Source: CAYZMS01 sp964479625 (lineage in GTDB: Bacteria > Bacteroidota > Bacteroidia > Chitinophagales > Saprospiraceae). Taken from it: a stretch of 64,000 bases of DNA. A program made the translations under genes and the position numbers. Where the stretch lies: contig CAYZMS010000002.1 of the NCBI GenBank assembly GCA_964479625.1, positions 1-64,000 on the forward strand, written 5' to 3'. This document shows positions 16,301 through 25,316 of the stretch, in pieces; the stretch's first letter is position 1; every line of letters begins with the position of its first letter. Under the pieces are notes generated by a model. It was given only the letters and a program-made list of their open reading frames with translations. It made no database searches and had not been told where the DNA came from.

Positions 16301-19300
16301 TTATCGATTGTCGTCCAGTTCGTCTACCGCTGCATTACCAAGCCGTGCAGGCAGATCCAAGCCTTTCACAAAGTTACACCACAAACATTCTTTCTTGCCG
16401 CAACCTTCATAAAACCTTTGGGCCTGGATATTGGAATAAGTGGCCTGCAGGATCTTTCGAAATTGCTCCCCATCTTCAGGCAAAAAGCGGAAAGTTTTAT
16501 CGACGAATTGCCCCCGGGCATCGGGTTCCAGAAAAGAAACCGTTGCCTGGTCAACAATACGACCCTCCCGGTCAAAACTTTCATACATCAATTTGTAAAA
16601 CACCAGCTGTCTCCAAAAGGCGCCTCCTTCGGGTTTCTTTACCGAAGGCCTGGTCCATTTTGTAGCAGTAAGTGCGCCTGTCTTGTAGTCAACGATCTCT
16701 ACCTTACCCTGTTTTTTGAAGTCGATCCGGTCGATGGTTCCGGTGAGGGGAATGCCCTCAACTTCAGTAGTCCGTATGTTGTATTCTGCGACCACTCGCC
16801 TGGGCCATGCCCCGTAGTGCTTTCGATAATAGGCTCGCAATCGCCGGCGGCCTTTTTCGAGGTATTGCTCCAGGTCGAAAGGAGATAAAAGGGCGGACTT
16901 TCGAAGCAATTCCTCTTCGAAAAGGTCAATAAGTACGGCCTCTGGGGAAAATTGCCGCGGCCGGGATCGCATCATCCTGTCGAATAAGCGCTGCAAAGCA
17001 TTATGCATTGCCGACCCGTAAACGGCAGAAGCCCTTCGACTCACAGGTGCCTTTATAATATATCCAAAATAAAAGGATAAGGGACAATCCAAGTAACTGT
17101 TTAATGCCGAAATGCTTAACCGAAAGTTTTTCAGGATGCCTTCTATTTGCTTTTGATTGCGAGCTGGCAATTGGGGAAGCCATTTTTGTCGTAATTGGAG
17201 CTGTTGGGCGGCAAGAACATCCTCCTCAGCGGGCTTACCCTGCCGGACCTGGCAGAAAGGAGCAATTTCCTGAACGAAAATAGCGGGCTGTAATTCTTTC
17301 CCGTCATTCTTCCTGCGACTATAACTGACATACAATCCTCGTTTGGCACGGGTCATACCTACGTAAAATAAGCGTCTTCGAGCCTCCAGTGCATCGGCTT
17401 CGCCGGACCGGGTCAGGGTATCCGGTAGTTTGAACCGATTATAGCCGCTTTTTTGACCCGGCTCCCAAAACTCCGATACTGCGTCAAAAATAAATACGTG
17501 TTCAAATTCCAGGCCTTTCGCACTATGGGCAGTTACCAGCTGAACTCCTTCCTCCAGTTCTACAATTTTTTCAAGCGGCAGATAAATACCGTTGGCATCC
17601 ATCCTGTTAAATTGATCCAATAGCTCCCGAAGGCTTAATCGGGGTGACCTAAGAGCGGCCTCATTCGTAAAGTTGAAAAAGGCGCTCAGCACCTGAGTTT
17701 GCCAGATATTATCGGGACTGTCGTATAGTTTTTTTAGCAGGCCACTAAGGTTGATAACCCTTTCCAAAAATACCGAAAGGGGCAAATTTACCGCGTCCGA
17801 GATCAAGGTACGAAGAGTTTCTCCGGCTTGCCGCAAAGCAGCAGCACTGGGGAGCCTTAGTACTTCATGCAGAGCAACATCTCCAATTAATTCTGACCAG
17901 GCAGGCAATGGAACGGATGCCTGCTGTGCCCTGTAAATGGCAAGGCTTTCCAGGTCTTTTCGTTGGATCCCCCAAAAGTCAAAATGCAAGATCCTAAAAA
18001 GTAGGGCTTCTCCGGCAGTCGGGCGCTCCAACTCTATCGCCAGATATTCCAGTAAGTCTCGAATTTGTTGGACGCGGTTTTCGTCCATTACATTGATGCG
18101 TTTTCGAACGGCATAGGGAAGGCCCTGGCGTTCCATCAGGTCGATCAGCGGCTCTGCCTGCCGATGCCGGGCATAGATCACTGCCATCTCAGACCAGGAG
18201 GTGCCTTTCTCCTTTAGTTCACGCATTTGCTTGAGCAGGCCGGCCAGCTCTTGGGTACGGTTGGTGTATTCCAGGATCAAGGGCTTAACCTCTAGTTGGT
18301 TGACATCCGGATGACTGGCAAATAATTCTTTCTTTAGATCCGGTAAAAATCGGAGGAGGCGTATATCATTTTGCCCGATCAGTTGCCCTGCTGCCGATAA
18401 AATGGGGGGCGAGGAGCGGTAGTTTTCGTTCAAAACTACCAGATCCATAGAATCGCGATAGGTCTGGAATACCTCCATCAGGTTGTACAAGCGGGCACCC
18501 TGGAACTCATAAATAGATTGGTCATCATCTCCTACAATAAACAGGTTTGGGTGTTCCCAGTAACTGGCCAGAAGGAGTAGGAGGCTGTTTTGTGCGCTAT
18601 TGGTATCCTGATACTCATCCACCAATAGGTAGAGGAAACGTTCCTGGTATAAACGGAGTAGCTGCTCATGTTCTTTGAAGGCCTTTAACACCCAATGGAT
18701 CATATCGTCAAAATCATAACGACGGGCCGCTCGCTTTGCTTTTTCGTAGGATTCATACAGCTCAGCAGCAGCTTGAAGGCGAACCATTCGTTGGGTTTCC
18801 GCTTCGATATGGGCCGCTTTCAAATCGCCTTTCTCGAATTCCCCATGTTTGCGTTTGTATTGGTATTCCGGCCGCTGAGGAAGACTCTCCAGGTAGTCAG
18901 CAACCTCTTTTCGAACCTGATCCGGGCGCCAATTTTGCTGTTTCATTGTTGAGAATAGCTCCAGCAGGTGGCGTTCATAAAAAAAAGGGGCTCCTCCTAT
19001 TTTCCGAAGAGGGTGATCCAGATCAAGGTTACTCAGGAGGTTTCGGATCAGGTCTATTTTTTCCAGCTCCGTAATGGCTTCAAGATCACTCCATCCAAAG
19101 TATTCGGGATTGTCCTGAATAACCGCATTGCAAAAGGAGTGGAAGGTAAAGATTCGAACGCGATGGGCTTCCGGGCCAATAAAGTCAAGTAGGCGTTCGC
19201 GCATTGCGGATACTCCTGCTTCGGTAAAGGTAAGGCAAAGAATACTCGATGCAGGCGTATCGGTTTCCAGCAAGATAACTCCTATGCGGGCTGCCAGCAT

Positions 19301-19441
19301 GTGGGTCTTTCCAGTACCGGGGCCGGCAACAACCAGCATTGGACCTTCGACCTGTTCCACCGCATGGCGCTGGTTCGAATTAAGGCCCTCCAGTATCTTC
19401 AGAAATCGGTCCGTATAATAATTTACCGGCAATTGCTCCAT
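16301..19441 (-). CDS. UvrD-type DNA helicase fused to RecB-family nuclease
   Basis: The 1046-aa protein joins a superfamily 1A helicase to a C-terminal PD-(D/E)xK nuclease. Helicase marks in order are Walker A GPGTGKT (residues 40-46), VDEYQDTNSAQ (Walker B), GDDDQSIYEFQGA (motif III), VTAHSAKGLEFEHVF (motif V) and YVGMTRAKRGLYVS (motif VI). The nuclease domain starts near residue 780 with SALNSYLDCPLSFYF. GTIDRIDF and VEIVDYKTG (near 917) carry the catalytic Asp and Asp-x-Lys. The Cys in DCPLSF plus CGKKECLWC near the end form the four ligands of an AddB/AdnA-type 4Fe-4S cluster. The single-chain layout resembles the mycobacterial AdnA/AdnB subunits. A role in double-strand-break end resection is likely. 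No partner subunit is nearby. Confidence 0.9.
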   Translation of the reverse strand: MEQLPVNYYTDRFLKILEGLNSNQRHAVEQVEGPMLVVAGPGTGKTHMLAARIGVILLETDTPASSILCLTFTEAGVSAMRERLLDFIGPEAHRVRIFTFHSFCNAVIQDNPEYFGWSDLEAITELEKIDLIRNLLSNLDLDHPLRKIGGAPFFYERHLLELFSTMKQQNWRPDQVRKEVADYLESLPQRPEYQYKRKHGEFEKGDLKAAHIEAETQRMVRLQAAAELYESYEKAKRAARRYDFDDMIHWVLKAFKEHEQLLRLYQERFLYLLVDEYQDTNSAQNSLLLLLASYWEHPNLFIVGDDDQSIYEFQGARLYNLMEVFQTYRDSMDLVVLNENYRSSPPILSAAGQLIGQNDIRLLRFLPDLKKELFASHPDVNQLEVKPLILEYTNRTQELAGLLKQMRELKEKGTSWSEMAVIYARHRQAEPLIDLMERQGLPYAVRKRINVMDENRVQQIRDLLEYLAIELERPTAGEALLFRILHFDFWGIQRKDLESLAIYRAQQASVPLPAWSELIGDVALHEVLRLPSAAALRQAGETLRTLISDAVNLPLSVFLERVINLSGLLKKLYDSPDNIWQTQVLSAFFNFTNEAALRSPRLSLRELLDQFNRMDANGIYLPLEKIVELEEGVQLVTAHSAKGLEFEHVFIFDAVSEFWEPGQKSGYNRFKLPDTLTRSGEADALEARRRLFYVGMTRAKRGLYVSYSRRKNDGKELQPAIFVQEIAPFCQVRQGKPAEEDVLAAQQLQLRQKWLPQLPARNQKQIEGILKNFRLSISALNSYLDCPLSFYFGYIIKAPVSRRASAVYGSAMHNALQRLFDRMMRSRPRQFSPEAVLIDLFEEELLRKSALLSPFDLEQYLEKGRRRLRAYYRKHYGAWPRRVVAEYNIRTTEVEGIPLTGTIDRIDFKKQGKVEIVDYKTGALTATKWTRPSVKKPEGGAFWRQLVFYKLMYESFDREGRIVDQATVSFLEPDARGQFVDKTFRFLPEDGEQFRKILQATYSNIQAQRFYEGCGKKECLWCNFVKGLDLPARLGNAAVDELDDNR

Positions 19442-19454
19442 AAAATAGGCTGTA

Positions 19455-20018
19455 TTATTCGGCCTTTTTCCACTTTATTCCACAGCCTCCACTTGGATAT
19501 TGCGGCTCCGGAACCGGACGACCTTCCAATACAGCATCCAATGCCGCCCGCAGGTCAGCCCCATCCAGCGGAGCATCGTTTTTAGGACGCGCTCCGTCGA
19601 GTCGGCCCCGGTAAACCAATTTAAGCTCCCCGTCAAAAACATAGAAATCTGGGGTACAAGCAGCATCATAAGCGCGTGCTACTTCCTGAGTCTCATCATA
19701 AAGATAGGGAAAGGGATAGCCTACCTCCCTGGCCAGTACTTTCATTTTCTCCGGACTATCATCCGGGTAGGCCTCCACATCATTCGAACTGATACCCACA
19801 AAACCTACGCCCTTTTCCTGATAATCTTTGGCCACCCGTACGATCTCGGGATTGACATGTAGGACATATGGGCAATGGTTACAGATAAACATGATCACGG
19901 TCGCCTGATCAGACTGTATGTCATCCAGGCTTAGGAATTTTCCGGAAACCGTATCGTATAAATTGAAATCAGGGGCCTTGGTGCCCAATTCCAGCATAGT
20001 TGATTCAGTAAAAGCCAT
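19455..20018 (-). CDS. Thioredoxin-fold redoxin (AhpC/TSA-like)
   Basis: The 187-aa cytoplasmic protein has a thioredoxin fold with MLELGTKAPDFNLYDT at the start, a FICNHCPYVLHV segment with a C-x2-C active site near residue 48, and VGISSNDVEAYPDDSPEKM thereafter. This is the 'NHCPYV' subgroup of redoxins that is widespread in Bacteroidota and Proteobacteria. The C-terminus (GGCGIKWK) is also typical. No signal peptide is present. It likely reduces disulfides or hydroperoxides; substrate unknown. It is 13 bases upstream of the helicase gene on the same strand, which probably only reflects co-transcription. Confidence 0.9.
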   Translation of the reverse strand: MAFTESTMLELGTKAPDFNLYDTVSGKFLSLDDIQSDQATVIMFICNHCPYVLHVNPEIVRVAKDYQEKGVGFVGISSNDVEAYPDDSPEKMKVLAREVGYPFPYLYDETQEVARAYDAACTPDFYVFDGELKLVYRGRLDGARPKNDAPLDGADLRAALDAVLEGRPVPEPQYPSGGCGIKWKKAE

Positions 20019-20081
20019 AGCGGTTAGATTATAGATTTTGGGTTATGAGAATCCAGAGTTTTGGACTCGGAAAAAATGATC

Positions 20082-20915
20082 TTATAAGGGTAAACAGGAA
20101 GGGTTGATCCCCAGCACATAATTAGAAACAATTCCGATCTCGGTTGCGGTCGAACTTCCCATGAAGCCCTCTATCGTTTCATCCGTGAGCTCCTTTTGTG
20201 CCTTCTGGGTTAACACCTGGGCCAAGGGCAAATAAGACCAGTGCCATCGTTCTTCATTATATCCGTTGGGCCGTTCAGGGCCTTTTACCGTATAGGGTTG
20301 GCAAAAGCCAAATGTTGCTGCATTAGCTTTTAGCCAGTCATAAACAGCTTTTCCTTCGCCTTCTTCGAACCAGCCGTTTTGGAATGAATTTAGGTCAATA
20401 TCCGTTCCCCAATGGTGGCGGGAGGAGCCGGGCATGGAGCTATATTCCAAAATCTTTAAAGCCCTTGTTGTTGCATCGGGATAGGCAATGGAAGCATCCT
20501 TGCCATTTTCAATCGTCCTGGCGCCGGTCCACTTCCCTTCCCAAATTTCCTTTTGGGCATTAAAATTTCGAGTTGCTGATCGAATTTGCAGGTGGATATC
20601 ATCTGCCAGGGCTGCTTCATACATTCGAATGAAAGCAGCATAAGTTTCCTTATGGAGGTACATCCCACTACGATCGGCATAATTGGGATCAATCGCTACA
20701 AAGGCAGGATGAGTGGCAGGGTCGAACTTACCCATCAGGTATTCCAGGCTGAAGGTATCTTGTTTAACTTCCTTTTCCTGTACCTGTTCCAAGACGGGGT
20801 GACTAAGGGCATTGGCTGATTGCTCTTGTTGAGCATCCGTCTTGCAGGCCATTACAAAAATCAGACAAATGGCAAGGAAGAAATAGGGCGATGTATGCTG
20901 TCCTTGTGTATTCAT
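20082..20915 (-). CDS. Exported M15-family peptidase (D-Ala-D-Ala carboxypeptidase, VanY-like)
   Basis: The 277-aa lipoprotein or exported protein starts with a signal peptide whose VMACKTD segment gives a lipobox Cys near residue 24. The peptidase domain spans about residues 60-245. The zinc and catalytic marks are SRHHWGTDIDLNSF near residue 166 (His and Asp ligands) and ERWHWSYLP near 222 (catalytic-site Glu/His). The family trims D-Ala from peptidoglycan stem peptides. The insertion between them is normal. It acts in the periplasm. Its gene lies 63 bases downstream (in genome order) of the redoxin start and shares its strand. Confidence 0.88.
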   Translation of the reverse strand: MNTQGQHTSPYFFLAICLIFVMACKTDAQQEQSANALSHPVLEQVQEKEVKQDTFSLEYLMGKFDPATHPAFVAIDPNYADRSGMYLHKETYAAFIRMYEAALADDIHLQIRSATRNFNAQKEIWEGKWTGARTIENGKDASIAYPDATTRALKILEYSSMPGSSRHHWGTDIDLNSFQNGWFEEGEGKAVYDWLKANAATFGFCQPYTVKGPERPNGYNEERWHWSYLPLAQVLTQKAQKELTDETIEGFMGSSTATEIGIVSNYVLGINPSCLPL

Positions 20916-21003
20916 ACCTTAAAAATACCTACAGGAGGAAATGTGATTAAAGCCTCTGGTGTAATTAAGCAAAAATACAAAGGATAGGTTTATCCAATAA
21001 TGC

Positions 21004-22422
21004 TTAATAATCAAATTCAATTTGCTCCGTGGGATATCCAAAAAGGAACTGTTCCTTGATCTGATTGGCGACTTTGGCAGGTACCAGTTTTTCCCAGCCG
21101 GTTTCCCCTTGCCTGATCTGATGAAGTACTTCCTTTGAAAAAATGTGGAGCACTTCAGGCTTGAACCCGGTAATATCTATGATCTGGCGATTGTTCTGTA
21201 GGTGTTGGTACAAAAACTTGACTTCCTCCGGAATAGGTAAATTGTGGGAATTCATTAATTCTTCGCTCCCTTCCTGCATTGCTGGGTAGACGTAAATCCT
21301 TACGTTCTTACCGAATAAACGACCAAAGGCACCTAGCAACTGGCCATCCGTATTGTCGTAATAGGTATTGCTGATCAACTCCAGCAACACTTGTGCGCCC
21401 AGCACGAACCCTACATGCTCTACTTTAAAGTCTGAAAGGTACTCTACTAATTGCGTATAGAGTGGTACACTGCTCACCACAACAGTTTGCCCCAGCGTAC
21501 ACAATAATTCTGCCCGGTCCAGGAAATCCTTTTCATCCAGTTCACCTTCTGCCATTAGGTTGTCCATGGTCATTTCGGTCAGCAGAAAACACTTGTTGGC
21601 ATCCACCTCCGGCTCATTCCGAAATTGTATAAAGCCCGATTTGATCATATCCATATTAACCAGAGTAGGCGGGCGAAAGCTTCCCTGCACAATCATGATA
21701 TTTTTCCGGTATAAGAATTCGGATGCATGAATATTCCTGCGGTCAGGTCCGAACATAGAAACATCTGTCAATCCATGCTTTACCAGATAAAGGCAAAGCA
21801 GGCGATTATCCAGGTGCTCAAATTCAGGCCCAGTAAGGCTTACCATATCGATCTTTACCCGTCCCCGAAGATTATCGATCAATGATTCCATCAGGGTTTC
21901 GGGTTCTTCACTGTATCGATAACAGCCAAAGATCAGGTTAACACCTAGCACACCGATAGCCTGTTGCTGCAATTGGTTACTATTATCTAACATGCGCACA
22001 TGCAGAACGAGGTCATTAGGGGGGCTATCGGGTTTTAATTGGAACCGGATCCCGAGCCAACCATCCCCGGGGATGGTGCGTTGATAATTGATGGCAGCAA
22101 CTGTATCGGCAAAAACAAAGAATTGACTATCGGGCCGACTTTGCTGGAGCCGGTCATTCATGAGCTCATACTCATGATCCAGCATTTTGTAAAGCCTTGA
22201 TTCGCAAACATAGCGGCCACTGGGTTCGGGTCCATAAATTTGATCGGAGTAGATCTTATCATAGGCCGACATGGTTTTGGCAATAGTACCAGCGGCCGCA
22301 CCAACCTGGAAAAAATAGCGGGCGACTTCCTGGCCCGCCCCGATTTCGGCAAAGGTGCCGTAAATCTTTGGATCCAGGTTGATCTCAAGGGCTTTTTGAT
22401 CTGTTTCTAATAGTTTTCGCAT
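21004..22422 (-). CDS. Conserved cytoplasmic protein often mis-named 'TonB-dependent receptor'
   Basis: The 472-aa product has a very conserved N-terminus, ALEINLDPKIYGTFAEIGAG, followed by QEVARYFFQVGAAAGTIAKT and MSAYDKIYSD. I recognise this family from Bacteroidota and Cyanobacteria, where databases often label it a TonB-dependent receptor or nicotinate-nucleotide adenylyltransferase; nothing in the sequence supports either. There is no signal peptide, beta-barrel signature, plug domain or nucleotidyltransferase HxGH motif. Conserved patches include DGWLGIRFQLKP, LDNRLLCLYLVKHGLTD and SFRPPTLVNMDMIK. The protein appears soluble with alternating alpha/beta segments. No operon partner gives a clue: mnmG diverges from it and the M15 peptidase follows after 88 bases. 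Function unknown. Confidence 0.85.
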   Translation of the reverse strand: MRKLLETDQKALEINLDPKIYGTFAEIGAGQEVARYFFQVGAAAGTIAKTMSAYDKIYSDQIYGPEPSGRYVCESRLYKMLDHEYELMNDRLQQSRPDSQFFVFADTVAAINYQRTIPGDGWLGIRFQLKPDSPPNDLVLHVRMLDNSNQLQQQAIGVLGVNLIFGCYRYSEEPETLMESLIDNLRGRVKIDMVSLTGPEFEHLDNRLLCLYLVKHGLTDVSMFGPDRRNIHASEFLYRKNIMIVQGSFRPPTLVNMDMIKSGFIQFRNEPEVDANKCFLLTEMTMDNLMAEGELDEKDFLDRAELLCTLGQTVVVSSVPLYTQLVEYLSDFKVEHVGFVLGAQVLLELISNTYYDNTDGQLLGAFGRLFGKNVRIYVYPAMQEGSEELMNSHNLPIPEEVKFLYQHLQNNRQIIDITGFKPEVLHIFSKEVLHQIRQGETGWEKLVPAKVANQIKEQFLFGYPTEQIEFDY

Positions 22423-22595
22423 GGCAGGGGTATTTGCTGACTAAGGTACGGAGACGACCTAAAAATGACAAACAAGGGAGGAGAAATAGCGAATTCTTGG
22501 CATTCTTTTACAACTCTTCACTGGTTTGTAAATTTACCTTGTGGGTATCTTATTTTGCTCGAGTTTTTGTACTTTCGCGAACTTATTGGAAATTA

Positions 22596-22609
22596 ACCAC
22601 TTAAGTGGT
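22596..22609. promoter_or_regulatory. 14-bp perfect palindrome upstream of mnmG
   Basis: ACCACTTAAGTGGT reads the same on both strands and is directly followed by the palindrome CCAATTGG (22610-22617). It lies 92 bases before the mnmG ATG and 18 bases after a -7-like TACTTTCG (22570-22577). It could be an operator or a leader hairpin; there is no direct evidence for either. Confidence 0.35.
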
Positions 22610-22701
22610 CCAATTGGTAATAGAAAAGCTATTTATAGAGCTAATTATTAAGATCGTTAATTTTCAAGACCAATTAAATCAGCTAGTCAGAATAAGGGCT
22701 T

Positions 22702-24567
22702 ATGTTTCCTGAATATGATGTAATAGTAGTGGGAGCCGGGCATGCCGGATGCGAAGCAGCGGTGGCAGCGGCTAATATGGGGTCACGGGTTATGCTGGCT
22801 ACCATGAACATGAATACGATCGCACAGATGTCCTGTAATCCGGCTATGGGCGGGGTCGCAAAGGGACAAATTGTACGGGAGATTGATGCTCTGGGAGGCT
22901 ATTCGGGTATTGTTACCGACCATACCATGGTGCAGTTTCGAATGCTCAATAAATCGAAAGGCCCGGCCATGTGGAGCCCCAGAGCCCAAAGTGACCGGAT
23001 GCTCTTTGCCCAGAAATGGCGGTTAATGCTCGAGGGCAATGACCGAATTGACTTTTGGCAGGAAATGATCACGGGTTTGGTCGTGAAGGGTGGCAGGGTT
23101 CGCGGCGTACGAACCAGTATTGGCCTGGAGATCCCTGGTAAATCCGTGGTATTGACCAATGGCACTTTTCTGAATGGTCTGATCCACATCGGCGAAAAGC
23201 AATTTGGTGGAGGTCGGGCAGGAGAACGTGCAGCCACCGGTATTACGGAACAATTGGTCGAACTGGGCTTTGAAGCAGGTCGTATGAAGACAGGCACCCC
23301 TCCAAGAGTGGATGGCCGCACCCTGGATTACAACCGCATGGAAGTGCAAGCAGGAGATGAAGAACCCGGCCGGTTTTCCTACACAGCAACCCCAAGGCTC
23401 GAACGACAGATCCCCTGCCACATAACCTATACCTCCAGAGAGGTCCATGACATTTTACGTACTGGTTTTGATCGTTCCCCTATGTTTAATGGACGCATCC
23501 GTGGCCTGGGGCCTCGCTATTGCCCATCAATTGAAGACAAGATCGATCGCTTCTCCGAACGGGATCGGCATCAGTTATTTGTAGAACCCGAGGGGTGGGA
23601 CACTATAGAGATCTATGTGAACGGCTTTTCCAGCTCCCTTCCAGAAGAAGTGCAATTTAAAGCCCTGCGTAAGATACCCGGTTTCGAACAGGCAAAGATG
23701 TTTCGACCGGGCTATGCTATCGAGTACGATTTTTTTCCACCTACTCAATTGCGCCCTACCCTCGAAACCCGACTGGTCAAAAACCTGTTTTTTGCAGGTC
23801 AAATTAACGGCACTACCGGGTATGAAGAAGCCGGTAGCCAGGGGTTGATGGCAGGTATCAATGCCCATCTCGCCATCCAGGATAAGGAACCTTTCATCAT
23901 CAAGCGATCAGAAGGGTATATTGGTGTCCTGGTAGATGACCTGGTCAACAAAGGCACCAAAGAGCCCTACCGCATGTTTACTTCCAGAGCAGAATATCGA
24001 ATATTGCTCCGACAGGATAATGCAGACCTCCGATTAAGCCCCCTGATTAACGCACTGGGGATGGAGGGTATGGAAGAACGGATGCAGCGGGTCCAGCAAA
24101 AGCGGACAGCATTAGAAGATATTACTAGATTTTTAAGAGAAACCAGTGTCAGCCCGGACCTTGTCAATGGCTACCTGGAACAAAAAGGCACAGCCCACTT
24201 GAATCAAAAGGTAAAAATGCAAAGCCTGCTCGCTCGACCTCAGCTAAATATGGATGGTTTACGAAAAGTAATTCCAGACCTGGATCGCTTTTTGAGTACC
24301 TTTGAGAATGAATCGATCGGGCTTGCTGAGACGGAGTTAAAGTACGAGGGGTACATTAAAAAGGAACAAGAACTCGTAGATAAAATGAATCGCCTTGAGG
24401 CAGTGCGCCTCAGAGAGGATTTGGATTACGGCCAATTACCTTCCCTTTCCTCCGAGGCAAAAGAAAAACTGCAACAACTACGCCCGAGAACGATCGGGCA
24501 GGCCAGCCGGATTAGTGGTGTTTCCCCGGCGGATATTTCCGTATTGCTCGTCCATATGGGACGATAA
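22702..24567 (+). CDS. mnmG: tRNA uridine-5-carboxymethylaminomethyl modification enzyme MnmG (GidA)
   Basis: MnmG, with MnmE, adds the carboxymethylaminomethyl group to wobble U34 of several tRNAs using FAD and methylene-tetrahydrofolate. The 621-aa product has the dinucleotide-binding start VIVVGAGHAGCEAAVAAANM near residue 6, the conserved SCNPAMGGVAKG near residue 45 with its Cys, KTGTPPRVDG near 199, and FFAGQINGTTGYEEA near 363. The C-terminal helical domain (about 550-620) that contacts MnmE is complete. The length is equal to that of E. coli (629). mnmE is not in the window. The leader is long (over 100 bases) and contains palindromes at 22596-22617. Confidence 0.97.
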   Translation: MFPEYDVIVVGAGHAGCEAAVAAANMGSRVMLATMNMNTIAQMSCNPAMGGVAKGQIVREIDALGGYSGIVTDHTMVQFRMLNKSKGPAMWSPRAQSDRMLFAQKWRLMLEGNDRIDFWQEMITGLVVKGGRVRGVRTSIGLEIPGKSVVLTNGTFLNGLIHIGEKQFGGGRAGERAATGITEQLVELGFEAGRMKTGTPPRVDGRTLDYNRMEVQAGDEEPGRFSYTATPRLERQIPCHITYTSREVHDILRTGFDRSPMFNGRIRGLGPRYCPSIEDKIDRFSERDRHQLFVEPEGWDTIEIYVNGFSSSLPEEVQFKALRKIPGFEQAKMFRPGYAIEYDFFPPTQLRPTLETRLVKNLFFAGQINGTTGYEEAGSQGLMAGINAHLAIQDKEPFIIKRSEGYIGVLVDDLVNKGTKEPYRMFTSRAEYRILLRQDNADLRLSPLINALGMEGMEERMQRVQQKRTALEDITRFLRETSVSPDLVNGYLEQKGTAHLNQKVKMQSLLARPQLNMDGLRKVIPDLDRFLSTFENESIGLAETELKYEGYIKKEQELVDKMNRLEAVRLREDLDYGQLPSLSSEAKEKLQQLRPRTIGQASRISGVSPADISVLLVHMGR

Positions 24568-24571
24568 ATTC

Positions 24572-24595
24572 ATTGCCGCCACTGCTGGCGGTAAT
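24572..24595 (+). terminator. Short hairpin after mnmG
   Basis: ATTGCCGCC pairs with GGCGGTAAT across a 6-base loop just behind the mnmG stop. TACTTTTTAC follows, so weak termination is possible, but the next gene starts only 14 bases on. Confidence 0.35.
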
Positions 24596-24609
24596 CAAAT
24601 ACTTTTTAC

Positions 24610-25050
24610 ATGTATCCAATGCTTGTACATGCCCACTCGGGGCTTCGTTGGTTGGTCCTACTTTTTCTTTTGGCAGCCATCGTAAATTCTTTCACCCGCA
24701 ACCAACAAGGTGAACCCTATTCCGACCGGGACAGACGGCTCTCCCTTTTTGCCTTGATCTTTACTCATTTACAACTGGTGATCGGTCTGGTTTTGTATTT
24801 TATCAGCCCGAAAGTACAATTCTCCGGGGCCGCTATGAGTGAAACAATAACGCGATTCTACACAGTAGAGCACTTCACGCTCATGCTGTTAGCGGTTATT
24901 TTAATCACTATTGGATACAGCCGGACCAAGCGATCCGTACAAGCCAGCGATAAATTTAAAAATACAGTCCGTTTTTATCTGATCGGCCTGATTTTGATCC
25001 TGATCGCTATCCCATGGCCCTTTCGCAACCTGGGAGCGGGTTTGTTCTAA
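24610..25050 (+). CDS. Small four-helix membrane protein (cytochrome b-like family)
   Basis: The 146-aa protein is nearly all membrane, with helices at about residues 12-27, 48-67, 85-102 and 122-138. His residues recur at conserved-looking places: MLVHAHSGLRW near residue 8, FTHLQLVIGLVLYF near 54 and VEHFTLMLLAVILIT near 88. This spacing of His in membrane helices suggests heme coordination, as in cytochrome b-type proteins, and a similar short family is common in Bacteroidota. Function has not been established as far as I know. It lies between mnmG and the DUF4834 gene. No signal peptide cleavage is expected. Confidence 0.75.
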   Translation: MYPMLVHAHSGLRWLVLLFLLAAIVNSFTRNQQGEPYSDRDRRLSLFALIFTHLQLVIGLVLYFISPKVQFSGAAMSETITRFYTVEHFTLMLLAVILITIGYSRTKRSVQASDKFKNTVRFYLIGLILILIAIPWPFRNLGAGLF

Positions 25051-25157
25051 GATAACCGAACCCATACAGATCCCATAAGGATGGGATGGAGGCGCGATAG
25101 ATTGCCGCGATATCAGCAAATCGGGCTTCCCAATTTGGAAAAGCCAAAGAACAAAAG

Positions 25158-25316
25158 ATGTTAAAATTATTATTTACCGGAATATTGCTGTATCTCGCCT
25201 ATCGAATTTTCTTTGATAAGCCCATCCTGCAAACCGGGAACCGAAGAAATAAGTCTTCTAAGCCGGTCGAGGATATCGATGAGGGGGAATACATTGACTA
25301 TGAAGAAGTGGACTGA
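25158..25316 (+). CDS. DUF4834-like small membrane protein, 52 aa
   Basis: This gene is short and easily missed. ATG 25158 opens a 52-codon frame that ends at TGA 25316. The product begins with a membrane helix (MLKLLFTGILLYLAYRIFF, residues 1-19), continues with a basic linker (residues 26-36) and ends in an acidic GEYIDYEEVD tail. This architecture, one TM helix followed by a C-terminal 'G-E/D-Y-V/I-D-F/Y-E-E' end, is that of DUF4834 in Bacteroidota. The stop overlaps the start of the pseudouridine synthase by 17 bases (ATG 25300), which indicates translational coupling. Function unknown; it presumably sits in the inner membrane with its tail in the cytoplasm. Confidence 0.75.
   Translation: MLKLLFTGILLYLAYRIFFDKPILQTGNRRNKSSKPVEDIDEGEYIDYEEVD

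Noticed and set aside
16366..16888. Frames antisense and alternate to the helicase/nuclease C-terminus
   Set aside because: The sense frame carries clear nuclease and Fe-S cluster motifs; the others are shadows.
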